A DNA stretch of 64,000 bases from JAVBMJ01 sp031552535 (GTDB lineage Bacteria > Bacteroidota > Bacteroidia > Bacteroidales > Rikenellaceae). The notes under the pieces are model-generated. The model was not told where the DNA came from, made no database searches, and saw only the letters and a program-made list of their open reading frames with translations. A program made the translations under genes and the position numbers. Positions 29,785 through 38,866 of this stretch are shown here, in pieces (position 1 is the first letter of the stretch; each line of letters starts with the position of its first letter). The stretch covers positions 1 through 64,000 of the forward strand of contig JAVBMJ010000036.1 of assembly GCA_031552535.1 (NCBI GenBank), in the 5' to 3' direction.

Positions 29785-30876
29785 TCAGACTATGGAAGAG
29801 ATAAACCCGTTCATCTCGTTTTCGTGGGCGTCTATGCTTTCCAACAGCTTCATCTGGGCCCGGGTCCGGACAAGGTTGTGCTCCGGATAGTGGACCTTAT
29901 AGTAAGTGTCGCCATTTAGGTAGTCGGTAAAGAAACGGACGGCCTGCATATACGTCAGCATTTTTGCCCCGAAAGGCAACAACTCCTTCTCGATGGGCGT
30001 CAGGAACGATGCCGTTCCTTTGATGTATCCTTCGGCGAAGGCACGGAAAATATCCATATCGACCTCCACACGCCCCAGGTCGCGGTCATCCTCGTCGCCG
30101 GTATTGGCCCCGGTGCGGATGAAGTCGCCGAAATCCGACAACACAAAACCCTCCATCGTGGTATCGAGGTCGATGATGCACGACGGACGGTTGTCGCGGT
30201 CGAACAATATGTTGTTCACCTTGGTATCACAGTGGGTTATTCTTTTGGGCAACTTCCCCTCGCGGTGGAGGCGTGAAGCGAGGGTCATCTCCCCCGCCCT
30301 CTCCAACAATCTGTCCGCTATATCGCGGACCGAGGCGAGCCTTCCCGCCGCATCTTCCTTAATGGCATCGTCGAGCTGTCCCAGGCGGAACTCCATGTTA
30401 TGGAAATCGGGGATGCTCTCCCCCACCGATCCCGCGGGAAGGTCACAGAGCATAGATTGGAAATCGCCGAAAGCCAGCCCTGTGTCGTAAGCCAGTCGCG
30501 GCTCGCTGAGGCTTTCGCAGGTGTGTGTCCCACGCACATAAAGCATCACCCGCCAGTAGCTCTCGCCGTCGAAGTGGAATGTCGTGCCGTCGTGCGCCGC
30601 GATGAGGCGGGCCACGCGAAGGTCGGGATCCGTCACACCCATGGCAACCAACTTACGGCGGATATGAGCTGTCACGGTCTCTATGTTATGTTGCAGTAAC
30701 GCCACATCACGGAAGATATGATGATTGATGCGCTGTAGTATGTATTGCGGTTCATCCCCGGCACCGGGCATCATGACGGCGTAAGTATCGTTGATGTGGC
30801 CGTTGCCCACCGGACGTATAAGCGAAGGGGTTCCCCCGATGGCAAAATTTGAAATGATTTCCAATAGTTTATCCAT
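29785..30876 (-). CDS. nahK: N-acetylhexosamine 1-kinase-like phosphotransferase
   Basis: The 363-residue protein has the aminoglycoside-phosphotransferase kinase fold and closely follows the pattern I recall for Bifidobacterium NahK: GNGHINDTY, YILQRINHHIF, THCDTKVNNIL (214-224, catalytic loop), IIDLDTTM (234-241), DFGD (248-251) and YPEHNLVRTRAQMKL near the end. NahK makes GalNAc-1-phosphate or GlcNAc-1-phosphate from the free sugar. It lies 42 bases after a GH109 glycosidase gene in the same direction, which supports GalNAc as substrate. A NAD-independent anomeric kinase role is inferred from homology. Confidence 0.82.
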   Translation of the reverse strand: MDKLLEIISNFAIGGTPSLIRPVGNGHINDTYAVMMPGAGDEPQYILQRINHHIFRDVALLQHNIETVTAHIRRKLVAMGVTDPDLRVARLIAAHDGTTFHFDGESYWRVMLYVRGTHTCESLSEPRLAYDTGLAFGDFQSMLCDLPAGSVGESIPDFHNMEFRLGQLDDAIKEDAAGRLASVRDIADRLLERAGEMTLASRLHREGKLPKRITHCDTKVNNILFDRDNRPSCIIDLDTTMEGFVLSDFGDFIRTGANTGDEDDRDLGRVEVDMDIFRAFAEGYIKGTASFLTPIEKELLPFGAKMLTYMQAVRFFTDYLNGDTYYKVHYPEHNLVRTRAQMKLLESIDAHENEMNGFISSIV

Positions 30877-30918
30877 ATCTATATTTTATGTACCAAGGTG
30901 TCGTGCGCTCCGGACGTT

Positions 30919-32298
30919 TTATTGCGCAGTTGCAAAAGAGTAGCCCTTTATTTTATCCCATGCGCCGCGTGTGAAATCGGGTATTTCCACCGGCATGCCG
31001 CCGTTAAGCACAGACTGCTCGGTCAACTCGACGAGCGACGACCATTCCGCGGCGTCGTAAACATCCTGGTCGAGCGGCAACCCGTTACGCAGGCAGTATA
31101 TAAGACGGTAGTCCATAATAAAGTCCATACCGCCATGTCCGCCCACCTCGCGGGCCTTTTCGCCTATCTCCTTCGAGATGGGGTGTTCGTATTTTGCCAT
31201 CAACTCTTTGCGCTTGTCTTCGGGCAGGAAGTTATGGGCATCGGGAGCCAGGGCTATGCCTTCGACAGGATACTTACATATGAACCCTTTAGTCCCGGTG
31301 ATCGAAAATAAGCGGTTGTAGGGACGTGGATTCGATACGTCGTGCTGGATCATGATGGTCTTGCCTCTGGCGGTACGGACTACGGTGGTGTTCATATCGC
31401 CGAGTTTGTACTCCCTCCCTGCCTCGGGGGATCCGGCCCCGTAACGCTGCGTGGCTTCCTCTGTCATATTGAACTGACCGGTGGATACCGACACAAGGTA
31501 CTCCATACGGTCGCCACGATGGATGTCGAGCAACTGGCACAGAGGCCCTATGGCATGAGTCGGATATGGATTCCCGGTGTGCGCGGCATTATATTCCAGC
31601 CTCCAGCGGTTTACATAGTAGTCGCTGAACATGAGCCCTTCGAGATCGTGGATATAAGCCCCTTCGACGTGCACTATCTCGCCGAGAATGCCTTGCTGCA
31701 CCATATTCAGCGAGGCCATTTCAAAAAAGTCATAACACACATTCTCGAGCATCATGCAGTGCAGGCGTGTCTTCTCGGCCGTGTTGACCAGTTGCCAGCA
31801 CTCGTCGATGGTAAGTGCCGCCGGGACTTCCAGGGCTACATGTTTGCCATGTTCCATGGCATAAACAGCTATCGGCGTATGCAATACCCAGTCGGTACAC
31901 ACATACACGAGGTCTATGTCGTCACGCTGGCACACCTTCTGCCAATCTTCGGGCGAGGAACAATACCCGGCAGCGGCAGGCAATCCGGCTCCGGTTATTT
32001 TTTGCTGGGCGCGATCCACATATTCGGGCAGCAGGTCACACAGGGCGACAATCTTTACACCTTCGATCTGCAGATAACGGTCGATAGCTCCGCATCCGCG
32101 ATTACCGAGTCCGATAAATCCTATGCGCACGGTATCGATGGGGGTGCACCGCAATTGAAGTACATCTGTTTGGCCGGTTTCGCGTTCTGGGACAGGATAT
32201 TTTATCATCCCGGCCTGCCTGGCATTGGAGCAGCAACCGGCTAAAATCATACCGCATAGCATGATCGATGCGGCGGCAAGTGTCTTTGCGTTTTTCAT
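30919..32298 (-). CDS. GH109 alpha-N-acetylgalactosaminidase-like lipoprotein (Gfo/Idh/MocA fold)
   Basis: From the ATG at 32298 the protein is 459 residues with a lipoprotein signal (MILAGC, Cys22), so it is exported and membrane-anchored. A Rossmann NAD site GFIGLGNRGCG lies at 60-70, and EVPAALTIDECW is the usual Gfo/Idh active-site neighbourhood. The C-terminal half has GH109 hallmarks: HTGNPYPTHAIGPLCQ, LDIHRGDRMEYLVS and GGHGGMDFIMDYRL. GH109 enzymes cut terminal alpha-GalNAc with NAD as a bound cofactor, as on blood group A or mucin glycans. A longer reading frame from 32385 is rejected because it would place the signal peptide internally. Confidence 0.87.
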   Translation of the reverse strand: MKNAKTLAAASIMLCGMILAGCCSNARQAGMIKYPVPERETGQTDVLQLRCTPIDTVRIGFIGLGNRGCGAIDRYLQIEGVKIVALCDLLPEYVDRAQQKITGAGLPAAAGYCSSPEDWQKVCQRDDIDLVYVCTDWVLHTPIAVYAMEHGKHVALEVPAALTIDECWQLVNTAEKTRLHCMMLENVCYDFFEMASLNMVQQGILGEIVHVEGAYIHDLEGLMFSDYYVNRWRLEYNAAHTGNPYPTHAIGPLCQLLDIHRGDRMEYLVSVSTGQFNMTEEATQRYGAGSPEAGREYKLGDMNTTVVRTARGKTIMIQHDVSNPRPYNRLFSITGTKGFICKYPVEGIALAPDAHNFLPEDKRKELMAKYEHPISKEIGEKAREVGGHGGMDFIMDYRLIYCLRNGLPLDQDVYDAAEWSSLVELTEQSVLNGGMPVEIPDFTRGAWDKIKGYSFATAQ

Positions 32299-32321
32299 TA
32301 CTGGATGGATTAGTGACCGTA

Positions 32322-32329
32322 CAAATTTA
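32322..32329 (-). promoter_or_regulatory. Putative -7 box of the GH109-NahK operon
   Basis: TAAATTTG on the minus strand, 24 bases before the chosen ATG at 32298. This also supports that start. Confidence 0.45.
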
Positions 32330-32385
32330 CACAAAGGTTTCCATAAATAGCCTATATTATTGCCTGGTTTGTTTAATTTTCCCAT

Positions 32386-32614
32386 GTAAAAGATTCAGCA
32401 GATTCCTTAATTGATTTATGCGTGAAAATCGAGGAGCATAGCAGTGTCCCGTTTAACGGGATCTTCACGCTAAAGGCGACCCGGAAAGACGTGCAATATT
32501 CTCCACAGGAAATTTGAGCAGACTCGGAATATATTTTCGGATACAGGACTTTTGTTTCTATAAAATATGTAACTTTCGGCAGTTTTTTGAACAGATCGAA
32601 ACTTACATAAAGTC
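32386..32614. other. Intergenic region upstream of korA
   Basis: No gene. GCGTGAA (32418-32424) pairs with TTCACGC further on, enclosing CCCGTTTAACGGG. TAACTTTC at about 32570 is a one-off match to the -7 form and may be the korA promoter. Confidence 0.4.
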
Positions 32615-34465
32615 ATGGAGAGAACTGAGGTTATAAAACTCGACAATCTGGCCATTCGCTTCTCGGGCGATTCGGGCGACGGAATGCAATTGACGGGAAC
32701 ACTGTTTTCCGACACATCGGCCCTTATAGGCAACAGCATTTCCACATTTCCGGACTATCCGGCCGAGATACGCGCCCCGCAAGGCACGGTTTCGGGAGTT
32801 TCCGGCTTTCAGGTGCACATCGGCAGCCACAAGGTGACCACGCCCGGCGACTATTGCGATGTGCTTGTGGCGATGAATCCTGCCGCGCTGAAGGCAAATG
32901 CCCGGTGGCTGAAGAAAGGAGCGACGATCATAATCGACGCCGACCTGTTCAACGACAAGGCGATAGAAAAAGCGGGATTCGTAACGGGCGACCCTATCGG
33001 GGAGCTCGGACTGGACGATTATAATGTCATCGCACCCAATATGACCTCGATGACGAAAGACGCCCTGTCGGAACTCGGACTCGATGCGAAGAGCGTAACC
33101 AAATGTAAAAACATGTTTGCCCTGGGGGTGTGTTACTATCTCTTCAACCGCCCTCTAGAACATACGGAAAACTATATAGAAGATAAATTTTCGAAGAAGA
33201 ACCCGCTCGTGGCTTCGGCCAACAAGCTGGCCCTCAAAGCCGGTTTCAACTACGGGGCCAATACCCACGTGTTCGCCAACACGTTCGACATACCCGCCGC
33301 CGACCTCGCCCCGGGACGCTACCGTAATATCAGCGGCAACCAGGCCACGGCGTGGGGATTCATCGCCGCTTCGGAAAAGAGTGGCAGGCCGTTGTTCTGC
33401 GGATCGTACCCCATAACGCCCGCAACGGTGATTCTCGAAGAGTTGGCCAAGCGCAAAGACCTGGGGGTTAAAACCTTGCAGGCTGAAGACGAGATAGCAG
33501 GGATATGCACGGCGATAGGAGCCGCATTTGCCGGAAATTTTGCCGTTACAACCACCTCGGGCCCCGGCCTTTCGCTTAAATCGGAAGCCATGGGACTTGC
33601 GGTGATGACCGAGTTGCCGTTGGTGGTCGTGGATGTGCAGCGCGGAGGACCGTCGACGGGTCTTCCCACCAAGACCGAGCAGAGCGACCTCTATCAGGCG
33701 CTTTGGGGTCGCAACGGCGAGTGTCCGATGGTTGTCATCGCAGCTAATTCGCCGTCTAACTGTTTCAATACCGCGTTCCGTTGCAGCAAAATAGCGATGG
33801 AGCACATGACGCCGGTGCTGATGCTCTCCGACGGTTTTATAGCCAACGGCAGCGAACCATGGAAAATACCGTCGATGAAGAAGTATCCGAAGATATCGCC
33901 CCCGATAATCCGAAGCGTTCCCGAGGGGGGGTATTTTCCATATAAACGCAACACGAGCCGCCTGGCCCGCGCCTGGGCGCTGCCCGGCACGCCCGGATTG
34001 GAGCACCGCGTCGGAGGGCTGGAAAAAGATTTCCTGAAAGGGGCTGTTTCGCACAGTCCCGAAAACCATCAGAAGATGGTGGCCATACGTGCCGAGAAAG
34101 TGGCTCGCGTCAGGGATTTCGTCCCGAAGCAGGAGGTCATCGGAACGGGGCGCGGCGATGTTCTCGTTGTCGGCTGGGGCGGAACTTACGGCCATTTGCT
34201 GGCAGCGGTAAACGACCTGCGCCAGGAGGGCAAAAGCATATCGTTGTGCCATTTCAGCTATATCAATCCTCTGCCGCGCGGCGTGAGGGAGATATTCTCG
34301 AAATTTAAGAAGATCGTTGTATGCGAACTCAATATGGGACAGTTCGCCAACTACCTAAGGATGAGCTATCAGGAGTTCGAATATTTGCAATACAACAAAG
34401 TGCAGGGCCTTCCGTTCACTGTTTCGGAACTGAAGGATGAGTTTAACCGCTTATTGGAGAAATAG
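32615..34465 (+). CDS. korA: 2-oxoglutarate:ferredoxin oxidoreductase subunit alpha (fused gamma-alpha)
   Basis: The 616-residue protein begins with the gamma domain (FSGDSGDGMQLTGTLFSDTS, residues about 10-190) and continues with the alpha pyrimidine-binding domain (GSYPITPATVILEELAKRK, QAEDEIAGICTAIGAAFAG, TSGPGLSLKSEAMGLA). A C-terminal domain follows (VVGWGGTYGHLLAAV, LNMGQFANYLRM). With KorB it oxidises a 2-oxoacid, most likely 2-oxoglutarate, to the CoA ester and reduces ferredoxin. It is two bases from korB. Confidence 0.93.
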   Translation: MERTEVIKLDNLAIRFSGDSGDGMQLTGTLFSDTSALIGNSISTFPDYPAEIRAPQGTVSGVSGFQVHIGSHKVTTPGDYCDVLVAMNPAALKANARWLKKGATIIIDADLFNDKAIEKAGFVTGDPIGELGLDDYNVIAPNMTSMTKDALSELGLDAKSVTKCKNMFALGVCYYLFNRPLEHTENYIEDKFSKKNPLVASANKLALKAGFNYGANTHVFANTFDIPAADLAPGRYRNISGNQATAWGFIAASEKSGRPLFCGSYPITPATVILEELAKRKDLGVKTLQAEDEIAGICTAIGAAFAGNFAVTTTSGPGLSLKSEAMGLAVMTELPLVVVDVQRGGPSTGLPTKTEQSDLYQALWGRNGECPMVVIAANSPSNCFNTAFRCSKIAMEHMTPVLMLSDGFIANGSEPWKIPSMKKYPKISPPIIRSVPEGGYFPYKRNTSRLARAWALPGTPGLEHRVGGLEKDFLKGAVSHSPENHQKMVAIRAEKVARVRDFVPKQEVIGTGRGDVLVVGWGGTYGHLLAAVNDLRQEGKSISLCHFSYINPLPRGVREIFSKFKKIVVCELNMGQFANYLRMSYQEFEYLQYNKVQGLPFTVSELKDEFNRLLEK

Positions 34466-34467
34466 CC

Positions 34468-35499
34468 ATGAACGAACAATACAAATACGATCCGCAGGAT
34501 TTCAAGAGCGACCAGGAAGTTAAATGGTGTCCCGGCTGCGGCGACCATGCGATACTTTCGTCGGTGATAAAGGCTTTGCCCGAGGTGGCTATGGCTCGTA
34601 AATACCGCCACGAGCGCTTTACATTCGTTTCGGGAATAGGGTGCTCGTCGCGCTTTCCCTATTACATCAACACCTATGGTTTTCACGGCATACATGGCCG
34701 CGCTTCGGCTATAGCCACGGGGGTCAAGGTGGCCAATCCGAAACTGACGGTGTGGGTCCCGACCGGCGACGGCGACTCGCTGGCTATCGGCGGCAACCAT
34801 TTCATACATGCCGTCAGGCGTAATATAGATATCAATATCATGTTGTTCAACAACGAGATATACGGCCTGACCAAAGGGCAGTACTCGCCGACGTCGAAGC
34901 TGGGCAAAGTGACGAAGACTTCGCCGTTCGGCACTATCGAACACCCGTTCAATCCCGGGGAGTTGGTGCTGGGAGCCCGAGGCACTTTTTTCGCACGCTC
35001 GATAGATACCGAGGTGGCCCTGACCAAGGAATGCCTGGTGGCGTCGGCGATGCACGACGGCACGTCGGTAACGGAGATACTGCAGAATTGCGTGATATTC
35101 AACAATAAAACGTTCGGCGATTTTGCCGCTGACAAGGAGAGCCGCGAGGAGAATACGATAGTGTTGCGCCACGGAGAAAAGATGGTATTCGGCAAGAACC
35201 GCGACAAAGGATTGGTGCAGATCGGGATGAAGCTGATGGTGGTGAGGATCGGCGAGGGCGGCGTCACGATAGACGACATACTTACCCATAACGCCCACGA
35301 ACCAAACCCCGGGGTACACATGATGCTTGTAAATATGCGTTATCCCAATTATCCTGTGGCGCTGGGTGTCATCCGTGCCGTGCAGGATAAAACATATGAC
35401 GACAACGTGCTGCTGCAGGTCGAAAATGTGAGGTCCAACCGAAGCATCCGTTGCATGGACGATTTGCTGAACAGCGGCGACACGTGGGAGGTTAAATAA
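34468..35499 (+). CDS. korB: 2-oxoglutarate:ferredoxin oxidoreductase subunit beta
   Basis: The 343-residue thiamine-diphosphate subunit has the cluster ligands WCPGCGDHAI and GIGCSSRFPYY and the ThDP/Mg motif GDGDSLAIGGNHFIHA with FNNEIYGLTKGQYSPTS. It forms the enzyme with KorA and would supply reduced ferredoxin for the hydrogenases in this window. Confidence 0.95.
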   Translation: MNEQYKYDPQDFKSDQEVKWCPGCGDHAILSSVIKALPEVAMARKYRHERFTFVSGIGCSSRFPYYINTYGFHGIHGRASAIATGVKVANPKLTVWVPTGDGDSLAIGGNHFIHAVRRNIDINIMLFNNEIYGLTKGQYSPTSKLGKVTKTSPFGTIEHPFNPGELVLGARGTFFARSIDTEVALTKECLVASAMHDGTSVTEILQNCVIFNNKTFGDFAADKESREENTIVLRHGEKMVFGKNRDKGLVQIGMKLMVVRIGEGGVTIDDILTHNAHEPNPGVHMMLVNMRYPNYPVALGVIRAVQDKTYDDNVLLQVENVRSNRSIRCMDDLLNSGDTWEVK

Positions 35500-35525
35500 T
35501 TTGCCCCGACTAATCCTTTGACTAT

Positions 35526-36716
35526 ATGAGACTCTTCATTTTGTCATTGCTATTCTGCACTGCGGTAACGGCCTCTTACGCGCAGCATGACGATCTGATC
35601 AATGAAATAATGTCGAAGCCGTCGCTGCCTACACTGATCTCCAACGGGCGTCAGGCTTTTATCGAAAACCTGCAGGCGGGAGATGTGCGGAAAGCGGCGC
35701 AGATCAGGGATATGCTTATTGAAAAGACGGCCAACACCAGGTATAGCGCATTTTCCAACCGGGAATACCTCCTGTCGCTGTACTGGACCGAGGACTACGA
35801 CCTCATTCTGGTGACAGCCCTGCTGATAGATTCTTTGCCCGAACGCGCCGAAGGGTTCATCATACCTCGTGAGGACGGGATGGAGGAGATGCTCGAAAAT
35901 TACAGCCTCGAATCCAAACAGCGGCTCATTTCTCAACTCGACATCGCTATCCTCGATACCCCGGACAAAGATTTTCTGAGGCTGTTGCTATCGTCGTTAC
36001 TCATGGACGATAGCAAATATGCTTTGTACAGGGTTATCACCCGCGATTCGGAGCAATATCTCGACAAGTATCCCTCGTCGCCCTACCGGTCTTTCGTTTT
36101 GAAACACGTGTGCTATAAATTCGAATCCGATCCGTGGGGTTTCGGCGCCTCATTGGGTATGGGCGTCTCAATCCCCTCGGCCGACCTTTCGCAACTATGC
36201 CGCACGGGTTTTAATGCCATGCTGGGATTCGACGCCATGTATCGAAAACTATACATGGGACTATACCTCGGAATTAACGGTGCCGACAAAATAAAAACGC
36301 CGGTAACGGTAAAAGGCCATGACATTCCCACCGATTTTTCATGGCTGGAGGGCAACATGATGCTTAACTTCGGCTATTGCGCCCTGGACAACAACACGAT
36401 AAGGGTCGTCCCTTATGTAGGCGCAGGAGGAAGCTGGATGACATTTTCGAACGGCGAACAGGAGCGGGACCGCATTTCCTACAGCACGCCATGGGCCCTG
36501 AAGAAAGGCGCCGGAGTTTATTGCGACTTTAAGATCAACACCCCTGACATGATAAACGAGTTGGTCGGCAAAAAGAACAATTACACTTCGGTCAGGGTAA
36601 GGTACAATTACGGGGAGGCAAATTACAACATTCCCGGTTTAGACAGGTGTGCTTTACACTCCATATCTTTGGAATGGGGCGGGTTCGGCAGGCAGTTGCA
36701 CCGCATTACATATTAA
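35526..36716 (+). CDS. Secreted, outer-membrane-like hypothetical protein
   Basis: The 396-residue product has a signal peptide (MRLFILSLLFCTAVTASYAQ), a helical N-terminal half (to about 195) and a C-terminal half with alternating strands typical of an outer-membrane barrel. It is 26 bases after korB and 18 bases before the TPR histidine kinase, so the three may be cotranscribed. No known family is recognised. Confidence 0.75.
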   Translation: MRLFILSLLFCTAVTASYAQHDDLINEIMSKPSLPTLISNGRQAFIENLQAGDVRKAAQIRDMLIEKTANTRYSAFSNREYLLSLYWTEDYDLILVTALLIDSLPERAEGFIIPREDGMEEMLENYSLESKQRLISQLDIAILDTPDKDFLRLLLSSLLMDDSKYALYRVITRDSEQYLDKYPSSPYRSFVLKHVCYKFESDPWGFGASLGMGVSIPSADLSQLCRTGFNAMLGFDAMYRKLYMGLYLGINGADKIKTPVTVKGHDIPTDFSWLEGNMMLNFGYCALDNNTIRVVPYVGAGGSWMTFSNGEQERDRISYSTPWALKKGAGVYCDFKINTPDMINELVGKKNNYTSVRVRYNYGEANYNIPGLDRCALHSISLEWGGFGRQLHRITY

Positions 36717-36734
36717 ACAGAAAGAGACCGGAGG

Positions 36735-38777
36735 ATGGAGCTGAAATCTCATAAAACATATTTCAAACGATTGATCGCTATAGCGGTATGCTCTCTGTCG
36801 GCCTGGCCGCTCGCGGCACAGAACAAAGAGGCCGAAGAGTATAAAGTGGACAGTGCGTTGTATGTATATTACCAGCGATGCAAGGAGAACCTGCAATCGC
36901 CGGTGGTATTGGCCATGGCGGATACGCTGTTCAAGATGGCCGGCGAAAAAGGCGATCAGCGCATGCAGGCTGTGGCCCTCTGTACAAATCTCGATTATTA
37001 CTATTTCCATGGCCAGGAAGACAGCATACTGATCCATGTGAGCCGTGTGAAGGACTTTGCCCGATCCACAAAACAGCCGAAGTATTATTACTTCGCGTGG
37101 GGTAAGCGCCTGATACAATTTTATATAAAGCAGGGGAAGATCAATACGGCGCTTTACGAAGCAGATAAGATGTTGAAGGAAGCCCAGAAGGACGACGACA
37201 AAGAGGGCTTGGCGAGTTGCTATAATATCCTCTCGTCGATCTATAAAATAAGGGGGTTTGAGCAACAGGTTTTCGAGGCCCGGCAAAAAGAGGTGGAGTT
37301 GATAGAGACATACGGCCTGGATAAATACAATATCACGCTGGCCTATGGAGATATAGCCAACTATTATCTTTTAACCAACAACCCCGACAAGGCCCTTGAA
37401 GCATTACATAAGGCTGAGTCGTATGCCACATCTGTGAGCCACGAAATTATCTGCAAGCAATATTATATCCGCTATTACCTCCGATTGAACAGCCAGCAGA
37501 AGGCTCTGCAGTGTCTTCTGGAGTTGGAGCACCTCTTCGAAACCGACAAAAGCCTGGCCTCCAACCGTAAATCGCTTTACAGTTCGCAGTATTTTTATTA
37601 CCTGACGACCAAACAGTACGACAAAGCCATGGAGGCGCTCGACAACGGAGCGAAGGAACAGGCGCGACTGGGCGAAGATTACATGGCTATAAACTACATG
37701 AAGAACAAAGGGCTTATACTCCATGACAAAGGCGATATGCGGAATGCTGCGACCTACCTTCGTAAATATATCAATGCCAAAGACTCCATCGACCAGGTTA
37801 ATGACAATAATGCTTCTACCGAATTTGCAACACTGCTCGGTATTGAAAAATTGAATTCGGAGAAGAATGAACTCGCGCTCAAAGCCAAGGAGAATCAGTT
37901 GCACTATGTGTCGGTTATAATTTTACTCCTGGCTGCGTGCCTGGGAGCGGTGTTCATTTTCCTGTATCGCATGCACCGGCTTAACCGGCGATTAAAAAAC
38001 TCAGAGAGCGAACTCATTTTGCAGAACAGTAGACTTATCGAGTCGGAAGAAAAGCTCAGTGCAGCCCGGGATGAGGCCGAACGGGCCAGTATGATGAAAA
38101 GTATATTTATACGCAACATGACTCATGAGATACGCACTCCGCTCAACTCGATAATCGGTTTTTCGCATATACTGATAGATATGGCCGAAGACCGTGATGA
38201 TTTACGGGAATTTGCCACGGTGATCGAGGACAGCAACCGCAAATTGCTCAAACTGGTTGAGGATGTGCTCGACATATCCGACCTGGAGTCGGGCAAAGTA
38301 CTGAATATGCAACCTGTAGATGTTAATAAATGTTGCATAGAGAGCATAAGGGATGTGGCGCCTTACGTACAGAAGGACGTTATACTCGATTTTCACCCTT
38401 CGTGCGAGGAGCTGACGATAGAGTCGAATCCGGAGCGTGTTTCGCAAATCCTGTTCAACCTGCTGCACAACGCATCGAAAGCTACGGAAAAAGGGAGCAT
38501 CGTTTTGTCGTATGAATTGGAGAAGGAACGGAAACTGGTTATTTTCACAATAACCGATACCGGCAGAGGGATTCCGGCAGATAAGCGTGATGAGGTTTTC
38601 GAACGCTTCGTCAAGGTTGATGACTTCTCGCAAGGACTCGGACTCGGGCTGTCGATATGTAAGTTGCTGGCCCGCCGTATGGGTGGCGACCTTACGTTGG
38701 ATAGCGGTTACACCGGAGGGTGCCGGTTCATTTTCACTCTGCCGTTTATCAGTGAAAATGCAGTAACCGAAGGGTGA
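36735..38777 (+). CDS. TPR-containing membrane sensor histidine kinase
   Basis: The 680-residue protein has a signal peptide (cleaved near LAAQ), a periplasmic region of TPR-like helical repeats (about 40-385), one transmembrane helix (VSVIILLLAACLGAVFIFLY, about 393-412), a coiled coil and a HisKA/HATPase module. The phospho-acceptor is His464 in [35 protein letters not shown] and GLGLGLSICKLL complete the ATP site. This periplasmic TPR kinase type is common in Bacteroidetes. No response regulator is adjacent. Confidence 0.9.
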   Translation: MELKSHKTYFKRLIAIAVCSLSAWPLAAQNKEAEEYKVDSALYVYYQRCKENLQSPVVLAMADTLFKMAGEKGDQRMQAVALCTNLDYYYFHGQEDSILIHVSRVKDFARSTKQPKYYYFAWGKRLIQFYIKQGKINTALYEADKMLKEAQKDDDKEGLASCYNILSSIYKIRGFEQQVFEARQKEVELIETYGLDKYNITLAYGDIANYYLLTNNPDKALEALHKAESYATSVSHEIICKQYYIRYYLRLNSQQKALQCLLELEHLFETDKSLASNRKSLYSSQYFYYLTTKQYDKAMEALDNGAKEQARLGEDYMAINYMKNKGLILHDKGDMRNAATYLRKYINAKDSIDQVNDNNASTEFATLLGIEKLNSEKNELALKAKENQLHYVSVIILLLAACLGAVFIFLYRMHRLNRRLKNSESELILQNSRLIESEEKLSAARDEAERASMMKSIFIRNMTHEIRTPLNSIIGFSHILIDMAEDRDDLREFATVIEDSNRKLLKLVEDVLDISDLESGKVLNMQPVDVNKCCIESIRDVAPYVQKDVILDFHPSCEELTIESNPERVSQILFNLLHNASKATEKGSIVLSYELEKERKLVIFTITDTGRGIPADKRDEVFERFVKVDDFSQGLGLGLSICKLLARRMGGDLTLDSGYTGGCRFIFTLPFISENAVTEG

Positions 38778-38848
38778 ACGCCAGCCGTGCGGCAAGTTAG
38801 GCCCAGCCTTTAGGGCGTCGACGTACCCTGTTTTGTGTTTATTCTAAT

Positions 38849-38866
38849 TTCAAAAGGAGGAGCAAT
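38849..38866 (+). promoter_or_regulatory. Unusually strong ribosome binding site
   Basis: AAAAGGAGGAGCAAT precedes the ATG at 38867 with ideal spacing. Most genes in this window lack a clear Shine-Dalgarno, so this suggests high expression and fixes the start. Confidence 0.55.

Noticed and set aside
30919..32385. GH109 protein starting at 32385
   Set aside because: It would bury the lipoprotein signal peptide 29 residues inside and place the start upstream of the likely promoter box.
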